Source of the DNA: Geosiphon pyriformis
Taxonomy: Eukaryota; Glomeromycota; Glomeromycetes; Archaeosporales; Geosiphonaceae
Assembly: GCA_016748015.1 (NCBI GenBank)
Contig: JAAOMT010000620.1
Span: forward strand, 160,940 to 224,939
DNA: 64,000 bases
Reading direction: 5' to 3'
Part shown: in pieces, positions 1-12,299 of the stretch
Layout: each line of letters opens with the position of its first letter
Position numbering within the stretch: the stretch's first letter is position 1
Translations under genes and position numbers: made by a program
Notes under the pieces: model-generated
Database searches by the model: none
What the model saw: only the letters and a program-made list of their open reading frames with translations
Told to the model about the DNA's origin: nothing

Positions 1-592
1 CTTTTACATCAATGTAATAAATATGTATCTAAGTGTATTAGTAAAATTTGTGTCTTGTTCATTGTATTATTACGAAATTTCAAATTCCCATTTCCCTTCT
101 GCTCTGTTCTCTTATGTTCTGAAATATTAAAAATAAAAATTTAGTTCTGTTTTTTTTAAAAAAAATTTTTTTTTTCAAAGGAATTATCATGTAATTAAAA
201 TTTAGAAAGCTTTGAAAAGATTAAAAATATGAAAATTATGTTATCCCATCAAGAGATAGACTGAGAGAGATATATTAACATCTTAAAAAGATTTTTAATT
301 CATATATACATGCTTTTTCCAATTCAAACAAATAAAAGTTGATCGAAATGTTCAATTTCTTAATAGGTATATTTACAAATTAAAACGGGATACATTTGTA
401 ATTTACAATTAAAAATTTTTGTAGTCTAATGTATCCCATGATGCATAATTCTTTAAATTCAATTAAAATCTTTTGTAAAAATGTTGTTTTCACTTTTAAA
501 CTTATCGTATTATTAAGAAAGATAAATAAATTAAATGCAAATTTTTTCAAAGCTTAAACAATGAAAAATAAATATAAAAATCTAAATCTGTC

Positions 593-630
<38 letters not shown>

Positions 631-1035
631 TGCAAAATTATTTAATGAAATTCTATTAATATATTGTTATGTTTTTTATAGTCAAAAAACATAAAAAAAA
701 CAATATTAAAATATTTCAAAAACCTAAATTGACTAATAATTAAATTTGTGTTAAATTTTTTTTGGAATTAAATTATAATGTTGTGTTCTGAATTACAAAT
801 TTGTCCTGATTAACAATTGAGATATGTAGTTTTGTGATCAAAATCAAAATATTAATCATTTTCCAAAAATTAATTTTAAATTCTAACTATTTTTCTATTT
901 AATTTGATTTGATTTGATTTGATTTGAGACACAAAATGAAGATTAATTCTTGGAAAAAATTTTAATTACAACTTTTATTAAAGATAAAAACACTTAATAA
1001 AAAAATCGTCAAATCAGAATATTTTTGGTTTTATT

Positions 1036-1066
<31 letters not shown>

Positions 1067-3150
1067 ATAAAATACATTGAATAAACAACTATTATTTTTG
1101 TTTAATAGCTTTTAAAAAATTTACTAAAGAACAATTCTACTTTTTTACACATATATTAATGAATTATAGTAAAACCAATCTTTGAAATTAACATTCAAAC
1201 AGTTGTTAATTACAAATTAAGAAAACAGGCAAAAACTGTTTACAATAGACAAAATTAGCTATTAAAAGAATAAAAAAATTATTAAAATTTAACAAAAAAA
1301 TTCGATTATTACTTTTAAAAATAAAATGGGGAAAATATTAAAAAAAAAACATTTGACAAAATTAAGTAGAATACTAAGCTTCTCCGTAACGATAAATATT
1401 ATAGCAAATTATTTAAATATGTTATTATGCAACAGATAATTTTTATTAAAGCAATCATTAAAAGTTCAGGTTCAAAGTATAAAATTAATATAAATTAAAA
1501 ATTATCAAAGAATTATTATTTTAAAAATTTTTAATGAATAAATGTAATATTTTATAACAATATTATTATTACATATATATTATATATCAAAAATTGAAGT
1601 TGAAATTAAATTATAAAAACGTTTAATTTAATAATGAAACAGCTTAAAAACAACTTTATTATTGCTTTCAAGATTTGAAAAGTTTCTAAAATAAAAAATA
1701 TTTATCAGGTTTATAAAATTTCATTTAAAATATACTTTACAATTATATTTTTTTTTGTTTATCAATTTCAATTACAGATAACTATATATTTTTTATATGT
1801 TTTCATTTAGCATTGACATTATATTTTTTTCACAATATTTAAAGTCTCAATCCTCAAATAACGGTTTAAAGTTATTTTGTGACAAAATAAAGCATTTTCT
1901 TGAGTGATTTATCTGCTGAACTTTGTATCTGCTTCAATTAAACACTTATGGTTCCGAACAGCTTTCAGGTAGCTGCATAATTAGTTCTTTATTCGTTCCA
2001 AACCACAATTCATCAAAGAGATAAGATTTCATGTCGAAATCATATTGGAAAACAAAGAACATTTAGAATAGACAGTTTGAGTATTTTGAGTTAATGCATC
2101 AATATTTTATTTTGCAAGAACTTTACAGTCTTTTTCTTTTCGATAGGATTTTGCCATTTTGTTATCATCCTTTTCTGGATTCCTCACGAAGCCCCAAAAA
2201 TTGAGCAATACAGAGTAACAGGTATAATTTTAAGACCACTCGGCGGATGGCAATTAAGAAATAATTATTTTTCTGCAACTTGAACCATTCCAAGCTTTAA
2301 TGGTGATGTTAAAGATCTCAAATGTTTCTATGTATGATCTGTTTTTAGCTCGAGAGCAAGGCTAATAAGCCGCTTCGCAATAAACCAATAATTAGATTTT
2401 AGGTTAAATAAAAATTAATGAGATCAATGAATTATGAAAATGTAATAAAAATATCCCCATTCTCCCTTTCCATTTTATCATATTAATTGATATTATGATA
2501 GTACTCGGATATGAAAGTGGCCCCTAATTAATCTATTATATTATATTATAAATACACACATATTTTACCATGTTTTTTAGCCAATATTTAAACCTCAACA
2601 TTTTAAAACAAAAGATTGATTATTTTATGTCTTATTTCAAAATCATTGATTTGTTTTTTTGAATATCGAGTTAAGATAAAGAATAAAACAACTTTCAACT
2701 GCCCAATAAATAAGGTCATTCATTCTTATTTAATAATCTGAGAACTTAATCTGGCAAAGGTTTAAGACCACCCATTCTCATTCACAATCTCTACGAATTC
2801 TTAAGTTACAAAAACTTTTAGTTTATCCAAAGTATAAATTTTCTACCTTTAATATTTCAAAAATAATAATATATAATTTTTTAATAAGAAAACGCTTTAC
2901 AGTCAATAATCCTCACACTCGAAAATAGAGGTAAACTTCTTTTAAAAATGAAACTATATTTTTAAACATGAATAAAAAATCAACTCCTCCCTCAAATTGA
3001 TTTTGTCGATTTCAATTAAAACTTGAAATTCATCGATTGTGTACATAGAATGCTTTAATCCATCATTGCTAACATAATCAAACACCAAACCCAACTCTGA
3101 AAAGGCCTTTTACATTAAAAAAATGCAAAAAGCTTATCATTTGTAGAAAA
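1..3150. other. AT-rich intergenic region
   Basis: No gene is supported here. The stretch is very AT-rich, with an AAT microsatellite near 593-627, an ATTTG-type short tandem repeat near 902-926 and an ATT repeat near 1037-1063. A less AT-rich patch at about 1900-2400 has some coding-like character on the minus strand, but every frame is interrupted and I cannot name a family. Confidence 0.6.
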
Positions 3151-3580
3151 TCAACTGGGACGCGGGGTGGTTCAAATAATTTACCAAATAAATTCAGCTC
3201 AAAGAAAATCTTAAGGTTTTCAATGATTATTTAGACGACGAAAAAAAACTGCCCTGTTATATTTTCAGGCTTTTTGTTTTTTTTCTCAATGAAAACATTC
3301 AATTTTAAAATTTAGATAAATGATCAAGTTTGAAAAATTGAAGCTTAAACTAATTAATTTAAAACAAAAAAATATTTTAAGAAAAATATCTCTTTCGAAT
3401 TGTATTCTTACTCATTTTTTTAAATTCTTTATTAGATTCACCTTTTTAAATTCATTTTTAAATGTATCGCTAAGGAATTTTGGGTTATCCCTTAATTTAA
3501 GTTTATTTATTGAAAGTATTCTAAAATTATAATATGAAGTTTATATATTTATAATCAATTAAAAGCAAAAAATTTACTAT

Positions 3581-5029
3581 TTAACCATGTTCAAACCCTT
3601 GAAAATCAATATTTTCAAATCCCTCACAATTATTCATCAAAATCCCAAAGTAAGGACCTTGGTGCACAAAATCTTCTGGAACATCGCTGAAAGTTTGGCT
3701 GCCATTGCATATCTATCGATTAAGCAAACGCCAAAAAAAATTAAGAATTTCATGTTTCAAATATGATTACATTAAAAGAGTAACACTTACTTGACTCTCG
3801 CGATCAATTGCCGCTGCCCTACAAACATAATACTCCTCCCTTATATTATTATTATTATTATTATTATTATTATCCTCGCAGTTACAATCATTTGAAATTG
3901 GCTTAATCCATATCTCAGGATCTGAATGTGCCATCATTCCTTGAATACCAATAGGGAAATGAGGAACATGATCATTGCCATGAGTGACTCTAAGGATCCT
4001 GCTTTTATTAAGGTTGGTAGATCTTGCGAAACTTGGGTTTCCGACTCTTGGGGCGCCAAATGTAATCACCTGAAAGGGCATCAGTTTGTATAGTATGCCT
4101 AGATCCTTTTGAATTTGAAACAATTGGCCTACTAATGTTGCATAAGCTAAGAAATTGAAAGTAGTTCATTAGCTGGGATGTTATCTCTTGAAGATCAAGA
4201 CTATAGAATTTTCACTGAAAATACAAACCACCACCAACAGCATGCCCTATAAAATAAATCATGTCGACTTTAACCCTTTCGATTGCAAAAACATTATCAA
4301 ATTTTTGAATTATAAGAGGCCACATATACAGAACATCTTCCAGCCATTCTTGGTCTACTAAATTAAGAGTTTCAGACTCAGTTTCGAAATCTGGATGCTT
4401 AAATGGGACGAGTTTTGGTTTTCTTGAAATCCATTGTGATTTTGTCAATGTCTTAAAATGTGTTTTCAAGAACGGGTTAAAGTAGAGTCAAAGAAATTTG
4501 GGTTGAAATAATAATCAAGAGAAAATTTTCCGCGATAGTTTTTCAAACGTTAAATACCTTTCCTTTAAAGTAGATAAAAATATTTGAGGATGAGTGAGAA
4601 TTAGTCATAAAAACTCCTCCATGTGCTTTAAAAAGAGAATTTATAATTAGAATGTAAATCAATAGAAACAATATCAAAAGATCTTTTTTCTCATAATTTA
4701 CCCACTACACCATCTTTTCTAGCCAGTTCTCCAAAAATATTTTTTTGTGGCATGCAGTAACCATAATTTGCTATAGCTGCAAAGGATCGAAGACCCAGAG
4801 CTAGGCTCTTGGTTGAAATAATCGCTTCTTTTAATATGTGGCGAGGTATTCCTATATGGGTGAAGAAGTAGTTTAAATCGGACCAAATATTATCGTTTGT
4901 AGAATTGACTTGGTCATATTTTGATGCAAAATATTTCTCGTTCGAATTTGAAATTTCAAGATTCTTTGCAACAATAAAAAAGCTACCAAGAAATATCAAG
5001 AACAAATTCACGAAAAATAAAAATTTCAT
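3581..5029 (-). CDS. Secreted class-3-lipase-like protein, copy A (predicted catalytically inactive)
   Basis: Five exons join in phase: 5029-4702, 4625-4558, 4451-4229, 4146-3791 and 3712-3581. The product is 368 aa. Exon 1 encodes a hydrophobic signal peptide (start MKFLFFVNLFLIFLGSFFIV), which points to secretion. The fold matches fungal class-3 lipases: a FKGK turn where the family has FRGT/S (oxyanion region), the nucleophile elbow at about residues 201-206, ITFGAPRVGN, the acid-residue motif GNDHVPHFP, and a C-terminal VHQGPYFG that fits the catalytic His block. The elbow reads GHAVGG, so Ala 203 (codon GCT) replaces the catalytic Ser. Asp and His are kept. The reading frame is intact, so it is probably a working gene for a non-hydrolytic protein. 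A run of nine Asn encoded by AAT repeats lies in exon 4. The lipase fold is confident; loss of hydrolysis is inference. Confidence 0.88.
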
Positions 5030-5113
5030 TCTTTCTCACAGAAAATTGTATTAATGGATTAACCTTTTATTGTTATCGAAATGATTATTTTTGGTTATGA
5101 AACAAAAATCGCA

Positions 5114-5128
5114 TAAATCGCCCCTGAT
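5114..5128 (-). promoter_or_regulatory. Conserved upstream element, copy A
   Basis: On the minus strand this reads atcaggggcgattta, about 90 bases upstream of the lipase-like start. Close matches sit at similar distances upstream of copies B and D. It may be a promoter element, or simply part of the recent duplication. Confidence 0.3.
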
Positions 5129-5179
5129 TGGAGCATATATACTAACGATGATGATGATTGCAAAATTTATGGGCGATTA

Positions 5180-8100
5180 CCATTTTAAGGATTTTATTTT
5201 AAAGTTTACCATGTTTTGCATCTTAAATTTTTGATTATAGACCAGTTTCATCTTAAGGCTAAATTTTGGTTTTTAATAGCGAATATATTATAGTAAAATA
5301 ATCTTATCAATTACTGAAAAAGTGAGTTTTTGAAATGTTGACTTTTTTAATTCATTTTTATTTTTAAAATTATCTTTTTTTTATAAAATAATAAATGATA
5401 GACCACACTTTTATTTTTATTTTATAATTTTATGTGTAAATTTAGGTTTAGAAAGTAACAAAAATTCCAAAGGGAAACTATTAAAAATTTAAAGCTTAAT
5501 TTTTTTGGCCAAATGCTTTGCCTTTAATGTCTTTGAAGATTGTAATATGTTTCAGATTAATTAAATTCCAATTCTAGACTCTTCATTGACTAATAATAAT
5601 AACCAAAAAATTAAAGCAAACAAGCTTCTAAAGATATTTTTTAAAAATTTGTCATCTTAGAACAATAAGAAAGCAGAAAATTACTATTGATTAAACGTGC
5701 TACAAATAAATATAATACTTTATTTATAAATAATCTAAATAGTTTATCAAGATTATTGGAAGTGGTAAATTTTAAGCTAAATGAGATTTGTTGCAATTTT
5801 AATACTAGAATTACTATATTAAATAAAACATGTCAAATAAAAAAATAATTAAAATGTTAGTAGATATTTTGCCATTAATAAATTATTTGCATTGTATATA
5901 TTGTAGGTGTTTAATAGTTTTAATCGCATTTAATTTTATACTCATTATTAAAGCTAAGTTATATATAGTTAAAAAATGGAATAAAGTCAGTGGCTTTTGG
6001 TACTAATTATACAATCCTGTGTAATCGATTTGCAGCTAATTTTTTTTGGTCACAAACTGTAGTAAGGAATTCAAAGAAAAAGTCAGGCCACAACCCATCA
6101 TTCAATGTGGTGGGTCATACTTCATTAACTTATTGGCTTTTCTTTTTAATGTTATCATGTTATTTATGAAAATATAGCTGAAAATTAATTTATAGTAATT
6201 TTGAAAAAAATGACTTCTTGAAATTTTATTAGGATTAAAAAAAGTGTTTTAAAACTGATATCAATTTATTCATTATATATTAATTTTTTTTTATTCTTGC
6301 GTTCAAATTGAACATTGAAAAATTACAAATATTGATTCTGTTATCAAAGCCGCCTTTTTCACGCCTAAAAATTTTCTCAGGCATGAATTTAAATTTGGTG
6401 TTTAGAATCAAACACATTATGAATAAAATTATTTTATATTTGTATTGATTGTTCTCTTTTAGAATGAACATCTTTTTTATTATATAATTCAGGTTCAAAT
6501 GTTTTAATGACTCTGGATAAATTTCTCGGTCAATCTCAAGGAAAATTAATCTATTAGAGAAAATTTATAAGTATATTGGTCATGGATATTTAAATTCCAA
6601 AAAAGATTTATATTGTTTCTTATCAACCCTTAAAAAATATATATTTAATGACTATGAGCATTTTATTTTAACTATTTTTGAATATCAATGACTATTGTTA
6701 TTTTTGAATGATCTATAAAATTTATAATTTTTTATATGTTTCAAAACAATGTCAGTTTCAATAATTTTCAGCCTAATAAATGATATAAACAAAAAATAAG
6801 ATACAAAATCTCAAATAGATAATTTGCTTTGAAAAATTTTAAGCTTCTAAGGAGTTTTATTAATTAGCAAATTAAGCAAGAGTGTTGAAGATAATTAATT
6901 TGATTTATTAAGAAAGCTTTGAGTTACAAATTTTGGTTTCTACTGAACATAAATTAAACTATAGTAACAATAGAGAGAAATAATTTTGTTTCCTTTTCAG
7001 AACTTTAAGATGTGAGTAAAAGAAACACTAAAGCTAAAAACAAAAATTATAGGCATGTTCAATAGGTTTATTTTGCTATTGTTGAGGTTAATGAATGAAA
7101 TTAAAAAATAACTTGGTTTTTAATATAGTGAGTTATTTAGTCTTAAATATTAAAATAGGCATAAAAATATTTTGGTTTAGAATTTTAGACAAAACTACAT
7201 TTTTGGTCTCAAAAGACAATGAGAACTTTACTATTGTCCATGATTTTTTTGCTTTTGCTTAAAATATTGAATCTAATAAATCCCAATTCAATGAAAAAAG
7301 TATTTTTACAATTAAATTCTTTTCGTATGGCAAACTTTTCTATTATTTTTACAGACATTCAAGCATAAGGATAAACAATAAAAACTATCAAAAACTTTTA
7401 TTTCAATTGCTTGGAATACCCATTAGGGAAGAATAAGTTATTTAATAGTCATGTTTTATAGCTTTTCCTATTATATATAACCAAATTAATATTTAGGATG
7501 TCACCTTAGGAAAGAAAAATAAAATGTTTTTCTCCCATTTGTGAAGCAAGTTGGAAAAAAGAACATTTAAAAAAAAGTACTTATAAAATCTCCTCAAATT
7601 GAGAAAATATTTTGTTGAAAGTTTCGATTTGAACATTTCAATTTATTAGGACTTCTTTACTCTCTTATTGATGATGCAATGAGATTAGTAAATAGATAAG
7701 AATTTTGCTTTGAAAATTTTGACAAAGTTTTCGTCAATATTGACATATTTCTTTTGAAGTACTATAATCTTCTAGTGACTTGTATCACTTATTTTCAAAC
7801 AAAACTTTTGCCAAGGATTATTGGCCGAACTGGAAATGAAGCCTTGGAAGGTTCCCAATAATTTGCTTATTGAATGAGTTCATATCGAATTAAATCAAGA
7901 GCACCAATAATTTTAATATTCCTGATTCATTTATTCTTTTACAATTCATCAAATATGAAATTTCTTAGTATGGCTAAGAAATCATGAATTAATAATACAA
8001 AATTCGAATATAAATTAGGAGATATAATAATTTTCGAAAAATTTAATTGATTTTTAAGTTATTCTAAAATTTTGCGAATCTTTTATTTTGATTCTGTTGT

Positions 8101-8340
8101 CCAGAAAAAGAAAGTCTTTCCTTTACATATTTAAATATTTCCAAATTTTAAAAATAAGGTATTTTTGCCTTCTTGTTTATGATTAATTGAGAAATTAGCT
8201 TTGATTACAATTATGCCAAGTTACCTCTAAGCGGTGATGATCTATATGAGGCAAATTATTAATTTTTCTGCAGTGGGTTTATCATCTTTCAGGGGGTATA
8301 AAACATAAATAGCTTTCTTTTTAAGATATATTATTTTAAG
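5180..8340. other. AT-rich intergenic region
   Basis: I see no supported gene. The short ORF on the minus strand at 6280-6498 is low-complexity, lysine/asparagine/phenylalanine-rich and shows no family motif. Many AT homopolymers and no long repeats stand out. Confidence 0.55.
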
Positions 8341-8357
8341 CTTCTTATATCTTATCA

Positions 8358-9843
8358 ATGGCATCCCAACAACTCTTTCACACTTTATCTCACGATATTG
8401 GGAACTTATTGAATAATCATAATTTTTCTGATGTTAGGATTGTTGTTGGCAAAGTGCCTGATATTAGAACTTTTCATGTTCATTCACAAATTTTAGCAGC
8501 AAGATCCTCGTATTTTGCTATAGCCCTCTTTAGTAATTGTGTTAAAAGAGAAAATAACACTATCGTTCTTTCTAAGCCTAATATATCACCCCATATTTTT
8601 GAGATGATTCTTAGGTGATTATATTTTATTTGCTTGATATTTCTAATGATAACTATTTAAAAATTTTGTTTTATTTAGATACATTTATAGTGATGAAATC
8701 TCTCTTAATGAACACGGAGTACTTAAAATCTTAGAATTGCTTATTGCTGCTGACGAGTTTATTCTAGAACACCTTATTGACCACCTTGAGGATTATCTGG
8801 TTGAACACCATGCAAAAGAGTTGGAAGAAAATTTTGCCACTTTTCATGAGACATCTTTTATGCATCATTCGTTCAAAAAGCTACAAAAATTCTGCACTGA
8901 AATAGCTATCAACGATCCAGCAGCAGTCTTAAACTCTCAAGATTTTACCTCCCTTACTGAAAATGCTCTTTCTTCAATTTTAACCCGAGATGATCTAAAT
9001 ATAGAAGAATCTGAACTATGGGAAAAAATTGTGGAATGGGGAGTTGCTAAATTTGATCCAAAAATTCAGATGAATGAAGTTCTTAACTGGACAGATGAAA
9101 ACTTTAGCGCCTTTAAAGAATCTGTTGAAAGGCTTCTACCTTTAATCCGCTTCTTTAACATATCTTCAGTTGACTTTTATCACAAAGTAAAACCATTTGC
9201 GAGAATTTTACCTGGAACCTTATATGAAGATCTTTTACATCATTATCTCGTACCCGGTAGTCATCAAAAGTCTGTAGACGCTCAGCCATTACGATTAAAT
9301 GTTGATTCAAAGCTTCTTCAATTGCATGATATAAAACAGCTTGATCATTGGGTTCAAGGCAAAGACGAAAGCACTCCTCTTCAAAACAAACTTGCAAATG
9401 ATTTTAAATTACTACTTCGAGGCAGTCGGGACGGATTCTCACCAAATGATTTTCATCGGTTATGTGATGGAAAAGGAGCAACAGTTACTGTAATCAAAGT
9501 CAAAGGGACTGGTCAACTTATTGGTGGTTATACCCCAGAATCTTGGAACTCTTTAGGTTCATATATTAATGGAAAGGGAAGTTTTATTTATTCCCTTGGA
9601 GATGGCAAAGCTCAAAATGCTAAACTTAGTAAATTTGTTAAAGGAAGTGGACCTCTTGGTCATAAAAATCATGGGCCCCAATTTGGCACTAATATTCGAA
9701 TTTATAGTAATAATTTTCAATCTATTCCATGCAGTTGTAAAAAGGAATCAGATTATGAGCACACTATAATGCCTGGGTCAGAAAATAAAATGGTAGAATT
9801 TTTATTTGAAGAGTATGAGGTTTTTCACATCATTAAAAATTGA
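8358..9843 (+). CDS. BTB-BACK-TLDc domain protein
   Basis: Two exons, 8358-8614 and 8679-9843, join within an Arg codon (ILR|YIYSDE) to give 473 aa. The N-terminal BTB/POZ domain (about residues 20-115) has the typical start NNHNFSDVRIVVG, the HSQILAARSSYF helix and the MILRYIYSDE turn. A BACK-like helical region follows (about 130-215). The C-terminal TLDc domain (about 300-473) shows LLLRGSRDGFSPNDFHRLCD, LIGGYTPESWNS and SFIYSLGDGK. This architecture is strongly expanded in arbuscular mycorrhizal fungi. BTB domains often act as Cullin-3 adaptors and TLDc domains are linked to oxidative-stress protection and V-ATPase binding; which role applies here is unknown. The ORF is intact apart from a 64-base intron with GT-AG ends. 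Confidence 0.9.
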
Positions 9844-9849
9844 ATATGC

Positions 9850-10493
9850 TGTATCTTTTTTATCAAATTTAAAAAACAATTACTTTTTGATTGAAAAATA
9901 ATAAAATTTTTTTTTTAAAATGTATTATAAAAAAGAAATTAAATCAATCTTTTTAATCTGATAAAAATACCAATTACAACTCTTTTTTCTTTTTATAAAT
10001 TTTAAATTCTGTTCCTAATTAAAATTTTGTCAGTTTACTTTAATAAGATTTTTTAAATTGCAAATATATATATATATATATATATGTATAAATGCATCAA
10101 TTATCTTTAGTCCTTTGAAAAATTTTGGTAAATTTAAAAGTTAAAAATTAATTACCTTGGTAAATATAAATATTGCACATCTTTTCCGTTTTTTTATAGT
10201 GAATGTGATGTCAATTATAATATCGAATAGAACCAACATGTTAGAAATGACAAAAAAACTATTACCCTAAATGAATAAAATTTAATAAAATATTCGTTTA
10301 ATTTTAAAACTTTTAATAATAATTATCACCATCCGTATATATATACACTATTTAGCTGTAAAAAAAATTAAAAATACCTTTGGATTTTTCTTTTTTCCTA
10401 TAGAATATAAAGTTATTAATATTAATGCAGTAATAGCAATTGCAATTAACTTGAATTCGTTTTCTTGGCTAAAGAAATAGTGTAAGTATTAGG

Positions 10494-10537
<44 letters not shown>

Positions 10538-10940
10538 TAATTTAATAGAAATCAAAAATTTTGAAGATTAAAGCATGATCACTCACGTTTAACTTCGAAT
10601 CCGTAAACATCATCTAAAAACCCCATATGTGAATAAATGCTAATGGAGGTCATTTGAAATTTCCATGGGATTTCTAGGAATCACTTGTTTTAAGTAATTT
10701 GAGGTCGTAATATTTCCCAGCCTGATGATGCTGATTTCGATTTATCCGTCTTATGATCAATGTATTCCTTTCAACTGGAATGGTTAAAGCTAATTGGTCT
10801 TTAAATTATCATAAAAAATTTATTGTTATTTCCACTTTCGGTGAAACTCAAGGTTCCGTTTTGATTGAGACGCAAAAGTCCAATAAGTGTGGCTTAAAAA
10901 TCAATGACAATCATTATGTATTTTAGTTAGATAGCGACAT
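9850..10940. other. Intergenic region with GAT microsatellite
   Basis: It contains an AT dinucleotide run near 10066-10085 and a GAT repeat of about 15 units at 10493-10536. Between about 10720 and 10930 the plus strand looks partly coding: a 46-codon frame starting with the ATG in ggaatggttaaagc ends in a TAG where a Gln codon would fit. I could not assign it to a family; it may be a gene relic. Confidence 0.4.
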
Positions 10941-11034
10941 TTAAAATTTTCTAAAAGAGAATAAACAATAAACCTTGGTTACCTGCATGTTTGCCCTCTC
11001 GTTTTCTTTGCTCTAAAGGATTCGATTCAAAGGA

Positions 11035-11240
11035 AATGAACGAATGAACGAATGAACGAACGAACGAACGAACGAACGAACGAACGAACGAACGAACGAA
11101 CGAACGAACGAACGAACGAACGAACGAATGAACGAAGGAATGAATGAATGAATGAATGATCGAACGAATGATCGAACGAGTGAATGAACGAATGAATGAT
11201 CGAACGAGTGAATGAACGAATGAATGAACGAACGAACAAA
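11035..11240. repeat. CGAA tetranucleotide minisatellite
   Basis: About 200 bases of CGAA units, pure from roughly 11053 to 11126 and then varied (TGAA, AGAA, ATGA) to 11240. Because the unit is not a multiple of three, it stays open in several frames and makes long spurious Val-Arg-Ser-Phe / His-Ser-Phe ORFs on the minus strand. I see no sign that these are translated. Confidence 0.95.
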
Positions 11241-11317
11241 TCAATAAATAATTAATATGTATGAAATTAATTCCCATATAGCAAAAATAAGTACATTTAC
11301 AATTTACCTGTTTAAAA

Positions 11318-12290
11318 TTACCAAATATTTTTACAAATTCCCTTGATAGCTTTATTGAATTGTGCATCTTTCACAAAATTATTCTTGACGACGATAAAAT
11401 AATTTTTATCCAGTTGATTAAATGTGATTTTTAATACTTCCACTATAACGGTTTTCTTATCCAAATCCATACGACAATTTCTTTCCAGATATATTTTACT
11501 TCGAAATCGGTTCAGTCTCATTTTTCTTGATAAATAGAAATATTATTATTGGTTACTGAGATTTCGTTTGAAATAAGTGATTATTATTTCGCGCCGACCC
11601 AATGAAATTTGCTTTTTACGAAGAGGGGAAGTAGTTTCGATAAAAGAATTTTCATAACCAATGTCAATTCAAATGAAAAATATTAATGAAAAACATAAAA
11701 ATCCACAAAAACACCACATGTCATTCAAATCTTATCTTTTCTTGAAAAATATGGTAAATTCTTGGAAAATAGTTTCTCCCAATGTAGCAGCCGAGAAAGT
11801 ATTGTTTTTTAAGGTGATCCACATAGATTTTGAATTCTGTGAAACATTTCATAATCAATGCGTTTTCCATATTGGTCATCTAAATATTATATTCAAAATA
11901 TCCGCATCGTCCGATCTATTGATTATAGTCAATTGCCCGCTATAAGGCAATTGATATCTACTTTGTTCTTAGCCAGATTACTTATCGTGTCATATCTTAA
12001 TACTAGACCACTTTTAAGAAATGATATATTTTTCAGTTCCAAATTTCTTTTCTAGGAAACAATAATAACCCAAATTATCCGTTTGAACACTACATTTCAT
12101 AATCCACAATTTATTTGCATTCCTATTGATCGAATAGAAAATGAGGACCCAAAATAAACTGTTCCTGGATCCAAAAATGTGACATATACGGGATATTTTG
12201 TCATGTTTCTACTGAAGGAATCATAAATAATATATATGCAAACCCAAAGCCTCCTTCAGTTGTGACAAAAGAGTAATTCGATGTTAAATT
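11318..12290 (-). pseudogene. Possible decayed coding remnant, family not named
   Basis: Read on the minus strand, this region has coding-like blocks split by frameshifts and stops. Examples are YSFVTTEGGFGFAY near 12270, KYPVYVTFLDPGTVYFGS near 12160, DNLGYYCFLEKKFGTEKY near 12060, and a 67-codon frame at 11521-11318. Their order and spacing suggest one former extracellular-type protein gene. No domain is certain, and no intact frame can be assembled. Confidence 0.3.
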
Positions 12291-12299
12291 TCTTTTTAA

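Larger units (their letters stand above)
3155..5135 (-). repeat. Duplicated segment, copy A
   Basis: This segment contains lipase-like gene A plus about 100 bases of upstream and 400 bases of downstream DNA. All of it can be aligned by eye with 16730-18660 (opposite orientation) and 29290-31390 (same orientation). The shared flanks show that whole genomic segments were copied, not just the coding sequence. Confidence 0.75.

Noticed and set aside
10951-11367. Long minus-strand ORFs made of Val-Arg-Ser-Phe and His-Ser-Phe repeats
   Set aside because: They are the translation of the CGAA minisatellite in two frames; a four-base unit without stops is open by chance.
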